This document shows positions 35,670-44,357 of a stretch of DNA of 64,000 bases, piece by piece (the stretch's first letter is position 1; every line of letters begins with the position of its first letter). The notes below the pieces were generated by a model that did not search any database, was not told the origin of the DNA, and saw only the letters and a program-made list of their open reading frames with translations. Source of the stretch: G963702155 sp963702155 (GTDB lineage: Bacteria; Pseudomonadota; Alphaproteobacteria; Micavibrionales; Micavibrionaceae); NCBI GenBank assembly GCA_963702155.1, contig OY969717.1, positions 1,550,001-1,614,000 of the forward strand, in the 5' to 3' direction. Made by a program: the position numbers and the translations under genes.

Positions 35670-36005
35670 ATGACTACAATAATGCCGCTTGATTCAAACA
35701 ATAATCCAGTGCCTGCCCTACGTCTCAAAAACGGCGGCGCGCATACAATAACATCTGGCTTGTCCTCTACACGGAATACCGCCGCTTTTGATACAGATAC
35801 CGAAATCGTAAGCGTTTATGCCACCACCCCTGTCTATATAAAATTTGGCGGTAGCGGTGTTAAGGCTGCAACATCGGATCATTATTTTCCCGCCGGTACA
35901 TATTATGACTTTGCCATCGGCGGCGATTCGGTCGGACACGCCTCTCATCTTGCCGCTCTCGCCGTATCAGATGCCGGAACAGTTTATATTTCCGAAAAAA
36001 ACTAA
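35670..36005 (+). CDS. Small protein of unknown function
   Basis: 111 residues with a good ribosome-binding site (TAGGAGAAATTTC before the ATG). No signal peptide or membrane helix. The sequence is rich in Gly, Ser, Thr and Ala with alternating short hydrophobic stretches (VSVYATTPVYIKFGG, GTYYDFAIGG, GTVYISEKN), suggesting an all-beta fold. The look is that of small phage or virion accessory proteins, but no other phage gene is nearby and I cannot assign a family. The 127 bases after it (to recR) contain nothing I recognise. Confidence 0.6.
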   Translation: MTTIMPLDSNNNPVPALRLKNGGAHTITSGLSSTRNTAAFDTDTEIVSVYATTPVYIKFGGSGVKAATSDHYFPAGTYYDFAIGGDSVGHASHLAALAVSDAGTVYISEKN

Positions 36006-36132
36006 GCATAATATTATATTTGACAAAGCGGAAATGCGTACTTGCAGAAAACCGGAATAGATCATAGAGCAAATACGTGAGGCATCAAAATCACACTGAA
36101 AACATAATTTTGCAAAGCATGAAATGAAGATT

Positions 36133-36720
36133 TTACTTTCGTGACCTTAAAGCCGTTGTAATAGTTCCATCATCCAGATAATCAAGCTCTCCGCCAACTG
36201 GCACACCATGCGCAAGATGCGTAATTTTTACAGAAACTTGATCTATATGATCGGCGATATAATGCGCGGTCGATTGCCCGTCAACCGTCGCACTTAAAGC
36301 TAAAATAAGCTCTTGCGGCGCGCGTTCTTGTATACGCTCATAAAGCATTTTTAAACGAAGCTCGTCCGGCCCAATACCATCAAGCGCGGATAACAGCCCC
36401 CCTAAAACATGATAAAGACCTTTAAACGACCCCGTACGCTCAACCGCCCATAAATCGCTCACTTGCGCCACAACACAAATAGTCGAGCGATCACGGCGCT
36501 CATCGTTACAAATATGACACGGGTTACGCATATCGAGATTGCCGCAAATATTGCATTCCTCAATCTCTTCCGCTGCACGTTTTAGCATATCGGCAAGCGG
36601 TAACATAACATCTGCGCGTTTATTCAAAAGATGAAGAGCAATACGCCTGGCCGAACGATTACCAAGCCCCGGCAAACGCCCAAGCATGCGGATCAAATGG
36701 TCTAACGGGCCTTCATTCAT
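36133..36720 (-). CDS. recR: Recombination mediator RecR
   Basis: 195 residues. It works with RecF/RecO to load RecA on gapped DNA. Visible: an N-terminal helix-hairpin-helix (LPGLGNRSARRIALHLL), a four-Cys zinc finger (CNICGNLDMRNPCHIC, about 57-72) and a Toprim domain (TICVVAQVSDLWAVERTGSF, then GVPVGGELDYLDDGT at the end). Six bases downstream of lolA on the same strand. Confidence 0.95.
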   Translation of the reverse strand: MNEGPLDHLIRMLGRLPGLGNRSARRIALHLLNKRADVMLPLADMLKRAAEEIEECNICGNLDMRNPCHICNDERRDRSTICVVAQVSDLWAVERTGSFKGLYHVLGGLLSALDGIGPDELRLKMLYERIQERAPQELILALSATVDGQSTAHYIADHIDQVSVKITHLAHGVPVGGELDYLDDGTITTALRSRK

Positions 36721-36726
36721 GATATT

Positions 36727-37350
36727 TTACTGATTAAATCTTTGCTGACCGCGATTGGGATCGATATAGGCAAATAAGCCTTTGGGATGTTTTATGTCCG
36801 TTTTAAGATAAAAAAGCTCAACTTCTGTAATTAACCCTTGCGCATCAACAACACGCCACTTTTTTAATGTCATGGGGTCTTCTTTAAGTGCAAGCATAAG
36901 GGAACCTGCATGCGGATCAGACGTCTGGCTCATTGTAACTTGTAAAAAACCGCCACTGCGGCTGATATCTTCAACACTCACATCACCGGACAAACTGATA
37001 TCCTCGCGCAATAAAAAATCCGCCAAGGTCGCCCCGATAGGTGCATTGGTTTGTTCTTGTAATTCGGCATCATAAAAATAGATAAAGAAACCGTCCGCAA
37101 CAACAAAATCCTCGATCGGATCATCATATTCAAACCTCAATTTACCCGGACGATCCAGATAAAAAGTGCCGACCAACTGCGTCCCGTCATGCGTTGTTTG
37201 CACAAACCGCGCCTGCGCGGTATCCAGCGTTTTTAAGTATGCCTCAATCTTCGCCGCCTCCGCCGGAATATCATTCACCGGCTCCATTTGCGCGAAAACA
37301 GGTAAAGAAACCATAACCATAAATATAAAAACAAGGACAAAAGAACGCAT
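36727..37350 (-). CDS. lolA: LolA-type outer-membrane lipoprotein carrier
   Basis: 207 residues. Signal peptide of about 20 residues, then the LolA fold: IEAYLKTLDTAQARFVQTTHDGTQLVGTFYLDRPGKLRFEYD is diagnostic. LolA takes lipoproteins from LolCDE in the inner membrane through the periplasm; MlaA in this window is a likely client. Position between ftsK and recR is common in alphaproteobacteria. Confidence 0.92.
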   Translation of the reverse strand: MRSFVLVFIFMVMVSLPVFAQMEPVNDIPAEAAKIEAYLKTLDTAQARFVQTTHDGTQLVGTFYLDRPGKLRFEYDDPIEDFVVADGFFIYFYDAELQEQTNAPIGATLADFLLREDISLSGDVSVEDISRSGGFLQVTMSQTSDPHAGSLMLALKEDPMTLKKWRVVDAQGLITEVELFYLKTDIKHPKGLFAYIDPNRGQQRFNQ

Positions 37351-37475
37351 ATTAAATAAACCTGCTGGTTGGAATAATAAAATAACTTATAGTATTAGTA
37401 CGCGCAGTCCAGCATTTTCCTTTAATAAAAAAAGAACAAATATAATTCTTCAAAACCAAGATATTAAAAAAGAAA

Positions 37476-39980
37476 CTATACTTCACTAAAATCAGAAATT
37501 AGCACTTCGCGCTTACCCGTTGCGGTCGCGGCACTTATAACCCCCTGGCGTTCCATTTCTTCGATAATGCGCGCCGCGCGATTATACCCGATCTGCAAAT
37601 ATCGTTGCACAAAACTGGTCGATGCCTTGCCTTCTTTAGCCACGAGCGCGACCGCCTGATCGTAAAGCTCATCAACCTTTTCAGCGCCGGAATTACCATC
37701 TCCAAACATGGCATTCATAATTGCGCTATCACCAAAATCTGATGCTGATGTTACATCCTGGATATAGGCTGGCTCTGCCTGCGCGCGCAGGGTATCACAT
37801 ATTTTCTCGACATCTTCATCTGATACAAAAGGCCCATGTACGCGGGTTACGCGCCCCCCGGGTGCCATATAAAGCATATCTCCCATGCCAAGCAGCTGCT
37901 CCGCACCGCCTTCACCCAAAATGGTGCGGCTATCAACTTTAGACGTCACTTGAAAACTGATCCGCGTAGGAAAGTTGGCCTTGATAACACCTGTAATAAC
38001 GTCAACGGATGGCCTCTGTGTCGCCATTATAAGATGCAAGCCCGCCGCCCGCGCCATTTGCGCCAGACGCTGGATTGCACTTTCAACATCTTTACCGGCA
38101 ACCAGCATAAGATCGGCAAACTCATCAACAACAATTACAATATAAGGCAGATCTGACATATCCATCGGTTGCTCTGCATAAGTTGGCTTACCAGTAGCAG
38201 GATCAAAGCCTGTCTGCACCTTACGCATCATGGTTTCGCCTTTTTTACGCGCCTCGCGCATACGCTGATTATATCCTTCGATATTACGTACACCCATTTT
38301 AGACATCGCGCGATACCGCTCTTCCATCTCATGTACTGCCCATTTTAAGGCAACCACGGCCTTCCCCGGCTCGGTTACTACAGGGGAAAGCAAATGCGGG
38401 ATATCATCATAAACCGATAGTTCAAGCATTTTCGGATCAATCATAATCAAGCGACATTTTTCCGGCGGCAATCGATAAAGAAGCGAGAGAATCATGGTAT
38501 TCATCGCAACCGATTTACCCGATCCGGTTGTTCCGGCAACCAATAAATGCGGCATTTTCGCCAGATCCGCCAAAATTGGCTGGCCACCAATATCCTTACC
38601 CAGAATAAGCGGCAAATGCGCCGATGTTTTTTCGTACAAACGCGAGACGAGTAAATCCTGCATATAAACAATGCGGCGCTTTTTATTTGGTAATTCAATA
38701 CCGATAACATTCCGCCCCGGGATAACCGCACACCTGACAGATATCGCAGACATTGACCGCGCAATATCGTCACTAATATTAATAATTTTAGACGTCTTTG
38801 TTCCCGGCGCAGGCTCAAATTCATAAAGTGTTACAACAGGGCCTGGATGGATACTGACGATATCGCCCTCAATATTAAAATCTGCCAATACATTGCGCAG
38901 CAATTGTGCGTTTTTTCGTAAGGCAGATTCATCCAATTGCTCCGACATAAGTTCCGGCGGTGGCGGTGTAAGCAAACCGACATCAGGTAAAACCCATTCA
39001 CCATTCTGCAAATTAAATCGCGCCTGATTATTAACAGCGCCGCTTTGATCACCGCGTTTTTGCGGCGTGACAACGGGAATGCTTGCCTGTCCCTTTGGAG
39101 CCACCACATCTTTAGGTTTGGGTGTATCTACAAGCGCTACCTTAGGCGCTTTATCTATCGTGGTTAAATTGGGTAGGGTTTTATCAATGCGGGATGACTT
39201 TGAAAAAGCTTCATAATCGTCTTTAAAAGATTTGAACGAAAACGAAAATAACGGTTTTTTCTCGGGTTTGTATTCTTCATCATTATAATGACGCACCCAA
39301 TTGGTAAAGGCGCGTGAAATATTGACACCAAAACTCACAACCGAAGTTACAAACATTTGTGCAGTTTTCAGTGCAACAAAGGCCTCATAACGTGTTACAG
39401 CGACAGCGAGTAAAAATGAGAAAAACCCCAATATACCCGCTAATATAGGAATGGCCCAAAAAGCAATAAAAGATGAGAATACACTAAATTGCTCTAATAA
39501 TAATGTGCCTGCGCTACTGCCTAAATAGGGATGTACAGTCCATCCATTTGACGGTATCTGCGCCGCGGCTACAGAAAAACAAAGCGCCGCAAAAAGAAGC
39601 GCAACTACACGCAATAAAAACGGCCTAATGCGGTGCCTGAACAAAGTTCTAATGCCCCATAGAAAAATACCGGCCGTGATAAAAAATGCGCCTGCGCCAA
39701 GGGTCTGTAGAAGTAGGTCGCTTACATAAGCGCCGCCTACACCCATCCAGTTTTGCGTAGCGCTATCACCAGCCGAATTCCAAGACGGATCGGTATGATC
39801 ATAACTGATGAGAGATAAAATCAAAAAGCCGCTAAAAGCAAAAAACAAAAAGGCACATATATCTATAATGCGCCGCGCTAAAAAGACCTGCAACCCAGTA
39901 GGAAGAAAGGAAAATCCGGGATTCTTTTTTCGCCTTGACGATTTTTTTGTTTTGCGTTTAATTGAACGTGATCGTGCCAT
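37476..39980 (-). CDS. ftsK: DNA translocase FtsK
   Basis: 834 residues. A basic start (SRSIKRKTKKSSRRKK), four or so membrane helices between about 30 and 205, a linker, then the motor: Walker A AGTTGSGKSVAMN (about 490-502), Walker B IVIVVDEFADLMLVAGKD, and a C-terminal gamma winged-helix (SFVQRYLQIGYNRAARIIEEME) that reads KOPS sites. FtsK links division with chromosome dimer resolution at dif through XerCD. The linker is short compared with E. coli, as usual in alphaproteobacteria. A weak GC-poor hairpin lies downstream of the 112-residue gene, which is in the same direction. Confidence 0.96.
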   Translation of the reverse strand: MARSRSIKRKTKKSSRRKKNPGFSFLPTGLQVFLARRIIDICAFLFFAFSGFLILSLISYDHTDPSWNSAGDSATQNWMGVGGAYVSDLLLQTLGAGAFFITAGIFLWGIRTLFRHRIRPFLLRVVALLFAALCFSVAAAQIPSNGWTVHPYLGSSAGTLLLEQFSVFSSFIAFWAIPILAGILGFFSFLLAVAVTRYEAFVALKTAQMFVTSVVSFGVNISRAFTNWVRHYNDEEYKPEKKPLFSFSFKSFKDDYEAFSKSSRIDKTLPNLTTIDKAPKVALVDTPKPKDVVAPKGQASIPVVTPQKRGDQSGAVNNQARFNLQNGEWVLPDVGLLTPPPPELMSEQLDESALRKNAQLLRNVLADFNIEGDIVSIHPGPVVTLYEFEPAPGTKTSKIINISDDIARSMSAISVRCAVIPGRNVIGIELPNKKRRIVYMQDLLVSRLYEKTSAHLPLILGKDIGGQPILADLAKMPHLLVAGTTGSGKSVAMNTMILSLLYRLPPEKCRLIMIDPKMLELSVYDDIPHLLSPVVTEPGKAVVALKWAVHEMEERYRAMSKMGVRNIEGYNQRMREARKKGETMMRKVQTGFDPATGKPTYAEQPMDMSDLPYIVIVVDEFADLMLVAGKDVESAIQRLAQMARAAGLHLIMATQRPSVDVITGVIKANFPTRISFQVTSKVDSRTILGEGGAEQLLGMGDMLYMAPGGRVTRVHGPFVSDEDVEKICDTLRAQAEPAYIQDVTSASDFGDSAIMNAMFGDGNSGAEKVDELYDQAVALVAKEGKASTSFVQRYLQIGYNRAARIIEEMERQGVISAATATGKREVLISDFSEV

Positions 39981-40139
39981 AAGAATATCGTTTTAAGAAG
40001 TAAGCAGTTTTTAAGAAATTGGGGACGCTCTTAGGGATAAGAGTAAAGAAAGAATCATTCTGATTAAAATGATACTTTAAAACCCCTGATGCACACAAGG
40101 GGTCAACCTAAAATCCTTGCCATGTAACAAATAAAGATT

Positions 40140-40478
40140 TTAATCAATAATGCCCATCGGGTCTTTTTCCACAAGACCGGACATTTGCTCAAAAACACTC
40201 GCGTTTTCTTCCATTTGCTCGGCAATCGGTGGGTTTTGTTCCGCCAATGAGCGAAAAAATGTTGCCGCATCTTTCAAAAGCTTGCTCGCAAGCAACGCAT
40301 TCGGCTTTTCATTAACCGACCCTTGCGGATCTTCAGTAATTAAAATAGACATTTGTTTGAAAACTTCGGCATTCTCATTCATTTCCGTCGCAACCGTATC
40401 ATTCTGCGACGCAAGCGTTGTAAAAAACACAGCCGCATCATCTAATAATTTTCCCGTTAATTCCGCATGTGTTGGCAT
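40140..40478 (-). CDS. Small internally duplicated protein of unknown function
   Basis: 112 residues made almost wholly of two copies of one unit: residues 7-53 and 63-109, offset 56. The copies share KLL-DA--FF--LA-QN----EM-ENA-VF-QM and end in DP-G. The pattern suggests a helical hairpin repeated twice. No signal peptide, membrane helix or Cys. I do not recognise a family. It sits between pheA and ftsK with its own ribosome-binding site (AAAGGAATTT before the ATG), and a weak inverted repeat (AACCCCT...AGGGGT, 40081-40103) lies after it. Confidence 0.65.
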   Translation of the reverse strand: MPTHAELTGKLLDDAAVFFTTLASQNDTVATEMNENAEVFKQMSILITEDPQGSVNEKPNALLASKLLKDAATFFRSLAEQNPPIAEQMEENASVFEQMSGLVEKDPMGIID

Positions 40479-40590
40479 GTTTAAATTCCTTTATGTCATG
40501 GCTGACGTTTATTTAAGACGCTTGATAGTATCGTTTGAAAGTAAATATACATTTAAATTCCAACCAAAAGCTTAATATATTGAAAGCACC

Positions 40591-41436
40591 TTACCGATTA
40601 CGAAAATCATGCGCAAGATAAGTTCCTAAAAATCTTATGTTTTTCGCATAAAATTCCAATTCTTCAATGGCAAGTTTGAATGGCACCGAATCATAATGTC
40701 CCTCAATATCACAATAAAACTGCGCCACCTGAAAATTCTCGCCCACATAGGATTCGAGTTTTGAAAAACTAAGCCCGTTTGTCGCGAATCCGCCCATACT
40801 TTTGTAAAGCGCCGCTGGAATATTACGAACCTCAAATATAAGACTGGTCATATAATCTTTGTTTTTATCATAATCTGGCGTGAATTGCGTTTTGGAAAGG
40901 ATCAAAAACCGCGTTGTATTATGGTGCTCATCCTGAACACCCTGCTCCAGTATATCAAGATCATAAATTTCCGCCGCTAACTTTGATGCAATCGCGCCGT
41001 GTGCCGCATCTCCGCGCGCCGCAACATCCTTCGCCGCGCCGGCAGTATCGGCATGTATATGAGCATTCAGACCTAAACGCGAGATCAACTTCCGGCATTG
41101 TGGGATCGCATGGATATGGGAATGCACATGCTCAAGCGCATTGATATCGGCCCCTTTAACCCCAAGTAAACAGTGCTCGACAGGTAGAAAAAATTCGCCC
41201 GTAATATAAAGCGATTGCGCCTCCATCAAATGATGCACATCGGCCACACGCCCCGCTAGCGTATTATCAACCGGAATCATTCCTAGATCGGCTTGACCTT
41301 TGGTGACGGCTTGAAAAGCTTCATCAAAAGACGTGCACGGCAAGGTTTTATAATCCGGAAACACTGCGCGGCACGCCATATCCGAATACGCCCCATGCGC
41401 CCCTTGAAAAGCTATCTTTTTTGGTAATGAAGACAT
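40591..41436 (-). CDS. pheA: Prephenate dehydratase
   Basis: 281 residues. It converts prephenate to phenylpyruvate in phenylalanine synthesis. Catalytic domain: IAFQGAHGAYSDMACR at the start, PVDNTLAGRV, DTAGAAKDVA and the TTRFLIL motif (Thr pair needed for catalysis). A regulatory ACT domain follows (about 193-275) with LSFSKLESYVGENFQVAQFYCDIEGH, which normally gives phenylalanine feedback. No chorismate mutase domain is fused. It is divergent from aroA, an earlier step of the same route. Confidence 0.94.
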   Translation of the reverse strand: MSSLPKKIAFQGAHGAYSDMACRAVFPDYKTLPCTSFDEAFQAVTKGQADLGMIPVDNTLAGRVADVHHLMEAQSLYITGEFFLPVEHCLLGVKGADINALEHVHSHIHAIPQCRKLISRLGLNAHIHADTAGAAKDVAARGDAAHGAIASKLAAEIYDLDILEQGVQDEHHNTTRFLILSKTQFTPDYDKNKDYMTSLIFEVRNIPAALYKSMGGFATNGLSFSKLESYVGENFQVAQFYCDIEGHYDSVPFKLAIEELEFYAKNIRFLGTYLAHDFRNR

Positions 41437-41523
41437 AAATTCTCATTCTTTTTAGGGTTGCAAGATTACGTGTAACTGCTATGAAAGTCTATAGTTTTAA
41501 ACATATTAGAGAATTGAATACCT

Positions 41524-42883
41524 ATGAGCGCATCTAAAAACCCAACCCCGTTGATATCCCATAAGTCCGGTGCAGTCAGTGGCACAACAAAAGTGCCCGG
41601 CGATAAATCCATATCACACCGCGCGCTTATGCTAGGATCTATGGCTATTGGTGAAACCATGGTCAGTGGGCTTTTAGAAGGCGAAGACGTCCTTGAATAC
41701 GGCCGAAGCCATGCGCGCAATGGGCGCAAAAATCAGCAAGGATTCGGACGGACTATGGCGCATATATGGCGTTGGCATTGGCGGCTTGCGCCAACCCGAA
41801 ACCTCATTGGAGATGGGGAACAGCGGCACATCCACAAGACTTTTAATGGGACTGATCGCGGGTCACGAGATAAGCGTAACCTTGACCGGTGATGCATCCC
41901 TAACAAAACGCCCAATGAACCGCGTTATAAAACCATTAGAGATGATGGGCGCGACGTTCAAATCCTCCGAAGGCGGGCGACTACCGCTAACAATTAATGG
42001 TACAAATGAAATTCTGCCACTTGAATATACGCTTCCGATGGCTTCGGCGCAGGTAAAGTCCGCGATCCTTCTGGCCGGCCTGACCGCACGCGGTGAAACC
42101 ACCGTAATCGAACCAAAACCAACCCGTGACCACACCGAAAATATGCTCACCCATTTCGGCGTAGATATAAAAACCGAAAAAACCGAAGACGGTCATTACC
42201 GAGTCACACTTAAAGGCCAGCAAGAATTACAACCCTGCGCCATTGACGTGCCGGGCGACCCATCATCCGCCGCGTTTCTCGCCGTAGCCGCGGCTTTGAA
42301 TAAAGGATCAGAATTGCGCATTGCGCGCGTATGCATGAATGACCGCCGCAATGGCCTTTATTTGACGCTTCAAGATATGGGCGCAAACATAAAATTCGAA
42401 TATGATCGTATCGAATCTGGAGAGCGTGTATGCGATATTATTATAAAAGGGTCAGAGACCTTAAATGGAACGAACGTGCCCCAAGATCGCGTCCCGTCTA
42501 TGGTTGATGAGTTCCCAATTCTCGCCATGGCCGCGGCCTGCGCCAAAGGAACAACAAAAATGACGGGTCTCGCCGAATTACGTGTCAAAGAGTGCGACCG
42601 TCTGCTTGTAGTATATGAAGGGCTGATGGCATGCGGCGTAAATGCGGAAATGGGCGAAGACAGCCTGACCATCCATGGCACGGGCAACCCCCCGCGCGGC
42701 CTAGAAGACGGTGCAATCATCAAAACCGAACTCGACCACCGCATCGCGATGAGCTTTCTGATATTGGGAACAGTAACCGAAAACCCCATCAAAATCGACG
42801 ATGGCGCCCCCATCCGCACCAGCTTCCCGAACTTTATTGAATTAATGAACGATTTCGGCGCGGATATAAAGGTAAGTGGTTAG
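41524..42883 (+). pseudogene. aroA: EPSP synthase gene aroA, interrupted by one extra base
   Basis: Two overlapping frames code consecutive parts of one protein. The first reads KVPGDKSISHRALMLGSMA and GLLEGEDVL, then the reading must move one base forward near 41693-41696 to continue NTAEAMRAMGAKI in the second frame, which runs intact to 42883 (LTKRPMNRVIKPL, VPGDPSSAAFLAV, LAELRVKECDRL). The sequence resembles class II (CP4-like) EPSP synthase, with Gly at the position where CP4 has Ala. The enzyme makes 5-enolpyruvylshikimate-3-phosphate in the shikimate pathway. Both halves are conserved without further damage, so a single-base insertion, recent or artefactual, is the simplest reading. 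Confidence 0.88.
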
Positions 42884-42899
42884 AAGAGAGTGCACTCGC

Positions 42900-43527
42900 T
42901 TAGGGTTGCAAACAAATTTTATGCCACGACCCATCAGTTTTTTGCCTAATACTTGAGTTTGCTTGGAATTGGTCAGTATTTCCTTGCCAAAATTCGACTT
43001 CATCGTGCTCAAGTCTAAAAACTGCCCAATCTTTAGGTCTTTTAATTTCGTTTATCCAGTAGAACTTGTTAAATCCGAACAGCTTGGCGCAAGCTTTTCT
43101 TATCATCAAGAGGTTCGCTTTGTTTAGAAAGCTTTGAAATTGCTTGAGCAGAGCGTATACGAGTTTTAAAAATAGAGTTTGAATATTCATCTGGCATACG
43201 AACAATGCGCCCCGATATTATTATTTGTTGAACGGTTTCTCTCCACCAGAAATTTGCTGAAACCATAGGGTTTTCAGTAAAATCTTTTCCTTTACGGCCT
43301 GATAAACTAGAAGCAAAAATAATACCTAACTCATCATAGCTCTTCATTAAAACAACTCGGCTAGATGGCTTTGCCTCTATATTAACTGTAGAAAGAGTAA
43401 AACCGTAAGGCTCAGCGACATTTGCTTTTTCAGAATTCTCAAACCAAGTTTTCATGAGAGTAGAAGGGTCTGATGGCGGATTATTGAAACCATTATCAAC
43501 TATATTTGGATTACCTTGCAAAGTCAT
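42900..43527 (-). pseudogene. pdxH: Pyridoxamine 5'-phosphate oxidase-like gene, interrupted by one extra base
   Basis: The N-terminal frame (from 43527) codes FTLSTVNIEAKPSSRVVLMKSYDELGI, LSGRKGKDFTENPMVSANFWW and QIIISGRIVRM, typical of the FMN-binding PNPOx fold, up to ISKLSKQSEPLDDKKSLRQ. The C-terminal frame continues with LFGFNKFYW and RPKDWAVFRLEHDEVEFWQG, the substrate-binding end of PdxH, to 42900. Joining needs removal of one base near 43085-43095. PdxH makes pyridoxal 5'-phosphate. The gene lies between aroA and cmk, which are usually neighbours, in the opposite direction to both. Confidence 0.75.
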
Positions 43528-43565
43528 TATTGCAATCTTACTTCTTGCACTTTATAAAAACAAGC

Positions 43566-44259
43566 ATGAATACAAAACCTATCACTACCTCAATCATTGC
43601 CATCGACGGCCCCGCCGCAAGCGGTAAGGGCACCCTCGCTCGCGCTTTGGCCGCTCATTTAAACTTTGCCCATATGGATACCGGCGCATTGTACCGTGCC
43701 GTAGGCAACGCATGCCTTCAAAACGACCTCGACCCGTCCGATGAGTTGATCTGCGATTTAAATGGCACAGGAGATCTTTCAAAAAGTAAAAAAAGGTTCA
43801 GGCACCCTGAATGACCCTGCGCTCAAATCCGATGAAGCTGGAACCGCCGCCTCAAAAGTAGCAACCTTTGATAGCGTCAGAAAACTGCTTTTAAAGCTTC
43901 AAACTGACTTCGCATCAACCCCGCCTGATATTGGTAAAAATCCTGCGAAAGGTTCGGTTTTAGACGGACGAGACATCACATTCCGCATATGCCCGAACGC
44001 ACCAGTTAAACTCTTTATAACGGCACAAACCGAAATTCGCGCAAAAAGACGCTTAAAAGAGTTGCAATCCAAGGGGATTCCCGCTACATATGACACCGTT
44101 TTAAAGGATATGCGTGAACGAGACGCGCGCGATGCCAGAAATATTGATCAAGCCAAAGAAGTTTCGGTCGTTATTGACACCAGCGATCTATCGCAGGAAC
44201 AGGTATTCAAAGCCGCGCTCGCATTGGCAGAAGAAAAACTGGGTCAGCCCAAATCTTAA
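43566..44259 (+). pseudogene. cmk: Cytidylate kinase gene cmk, interrupted by one extra base
   Basis: The first frame holds the P-loop IIAIDGPAASGKGTLARALA and HMDTGALYRAVGNACL; the second, from about 43762, continues AQEIFQKVKKGSGTLNDPALKSDEAGTAASKVA to the end. Removing one A from the run at 43760-43762 (TTTAAATGG) joins the two cleanly. Cmk phosphorylates CMP and dCMP. In the C-terminal half the usual GRDIGTV is GRDITFR, an unusual local change although the frame is kept on both sides. It precedes rpsA, the standard alphaproteobacterial order. Confidence 0.85.
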
Positions 44260-44357
44260 AAGCTAATATTACAAAATATCCGATTAAACATGCCGGTTTC
44301 AAAAAAATTTAGAAGCTAAAGGCATATTGAACTCTAACCACTTGAAAGACTATTAAT

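Noticed and set aside
35670..36005. Remnant prophage around the 111-residue gene
   Set aside because: Only a vague resemblance of one small protein; neighbours are housekeeping genes and no other phage gene is present.
41690..41700. Programmed ribosomal frameshift in aroA, and likewise in cmk, ihfB and pdxH
   Set aside because: The four junctions share no slippery sequence, no stop codon at the shift and no visible stimulating structure; these genes are not known to use frameshifting.
42370..42819. 149-residue open frame on the minus strand inside aroA
   Set aside because: Opposite-strand shadow of a conserved enzyme; composition mirrors the codon use of aroA.
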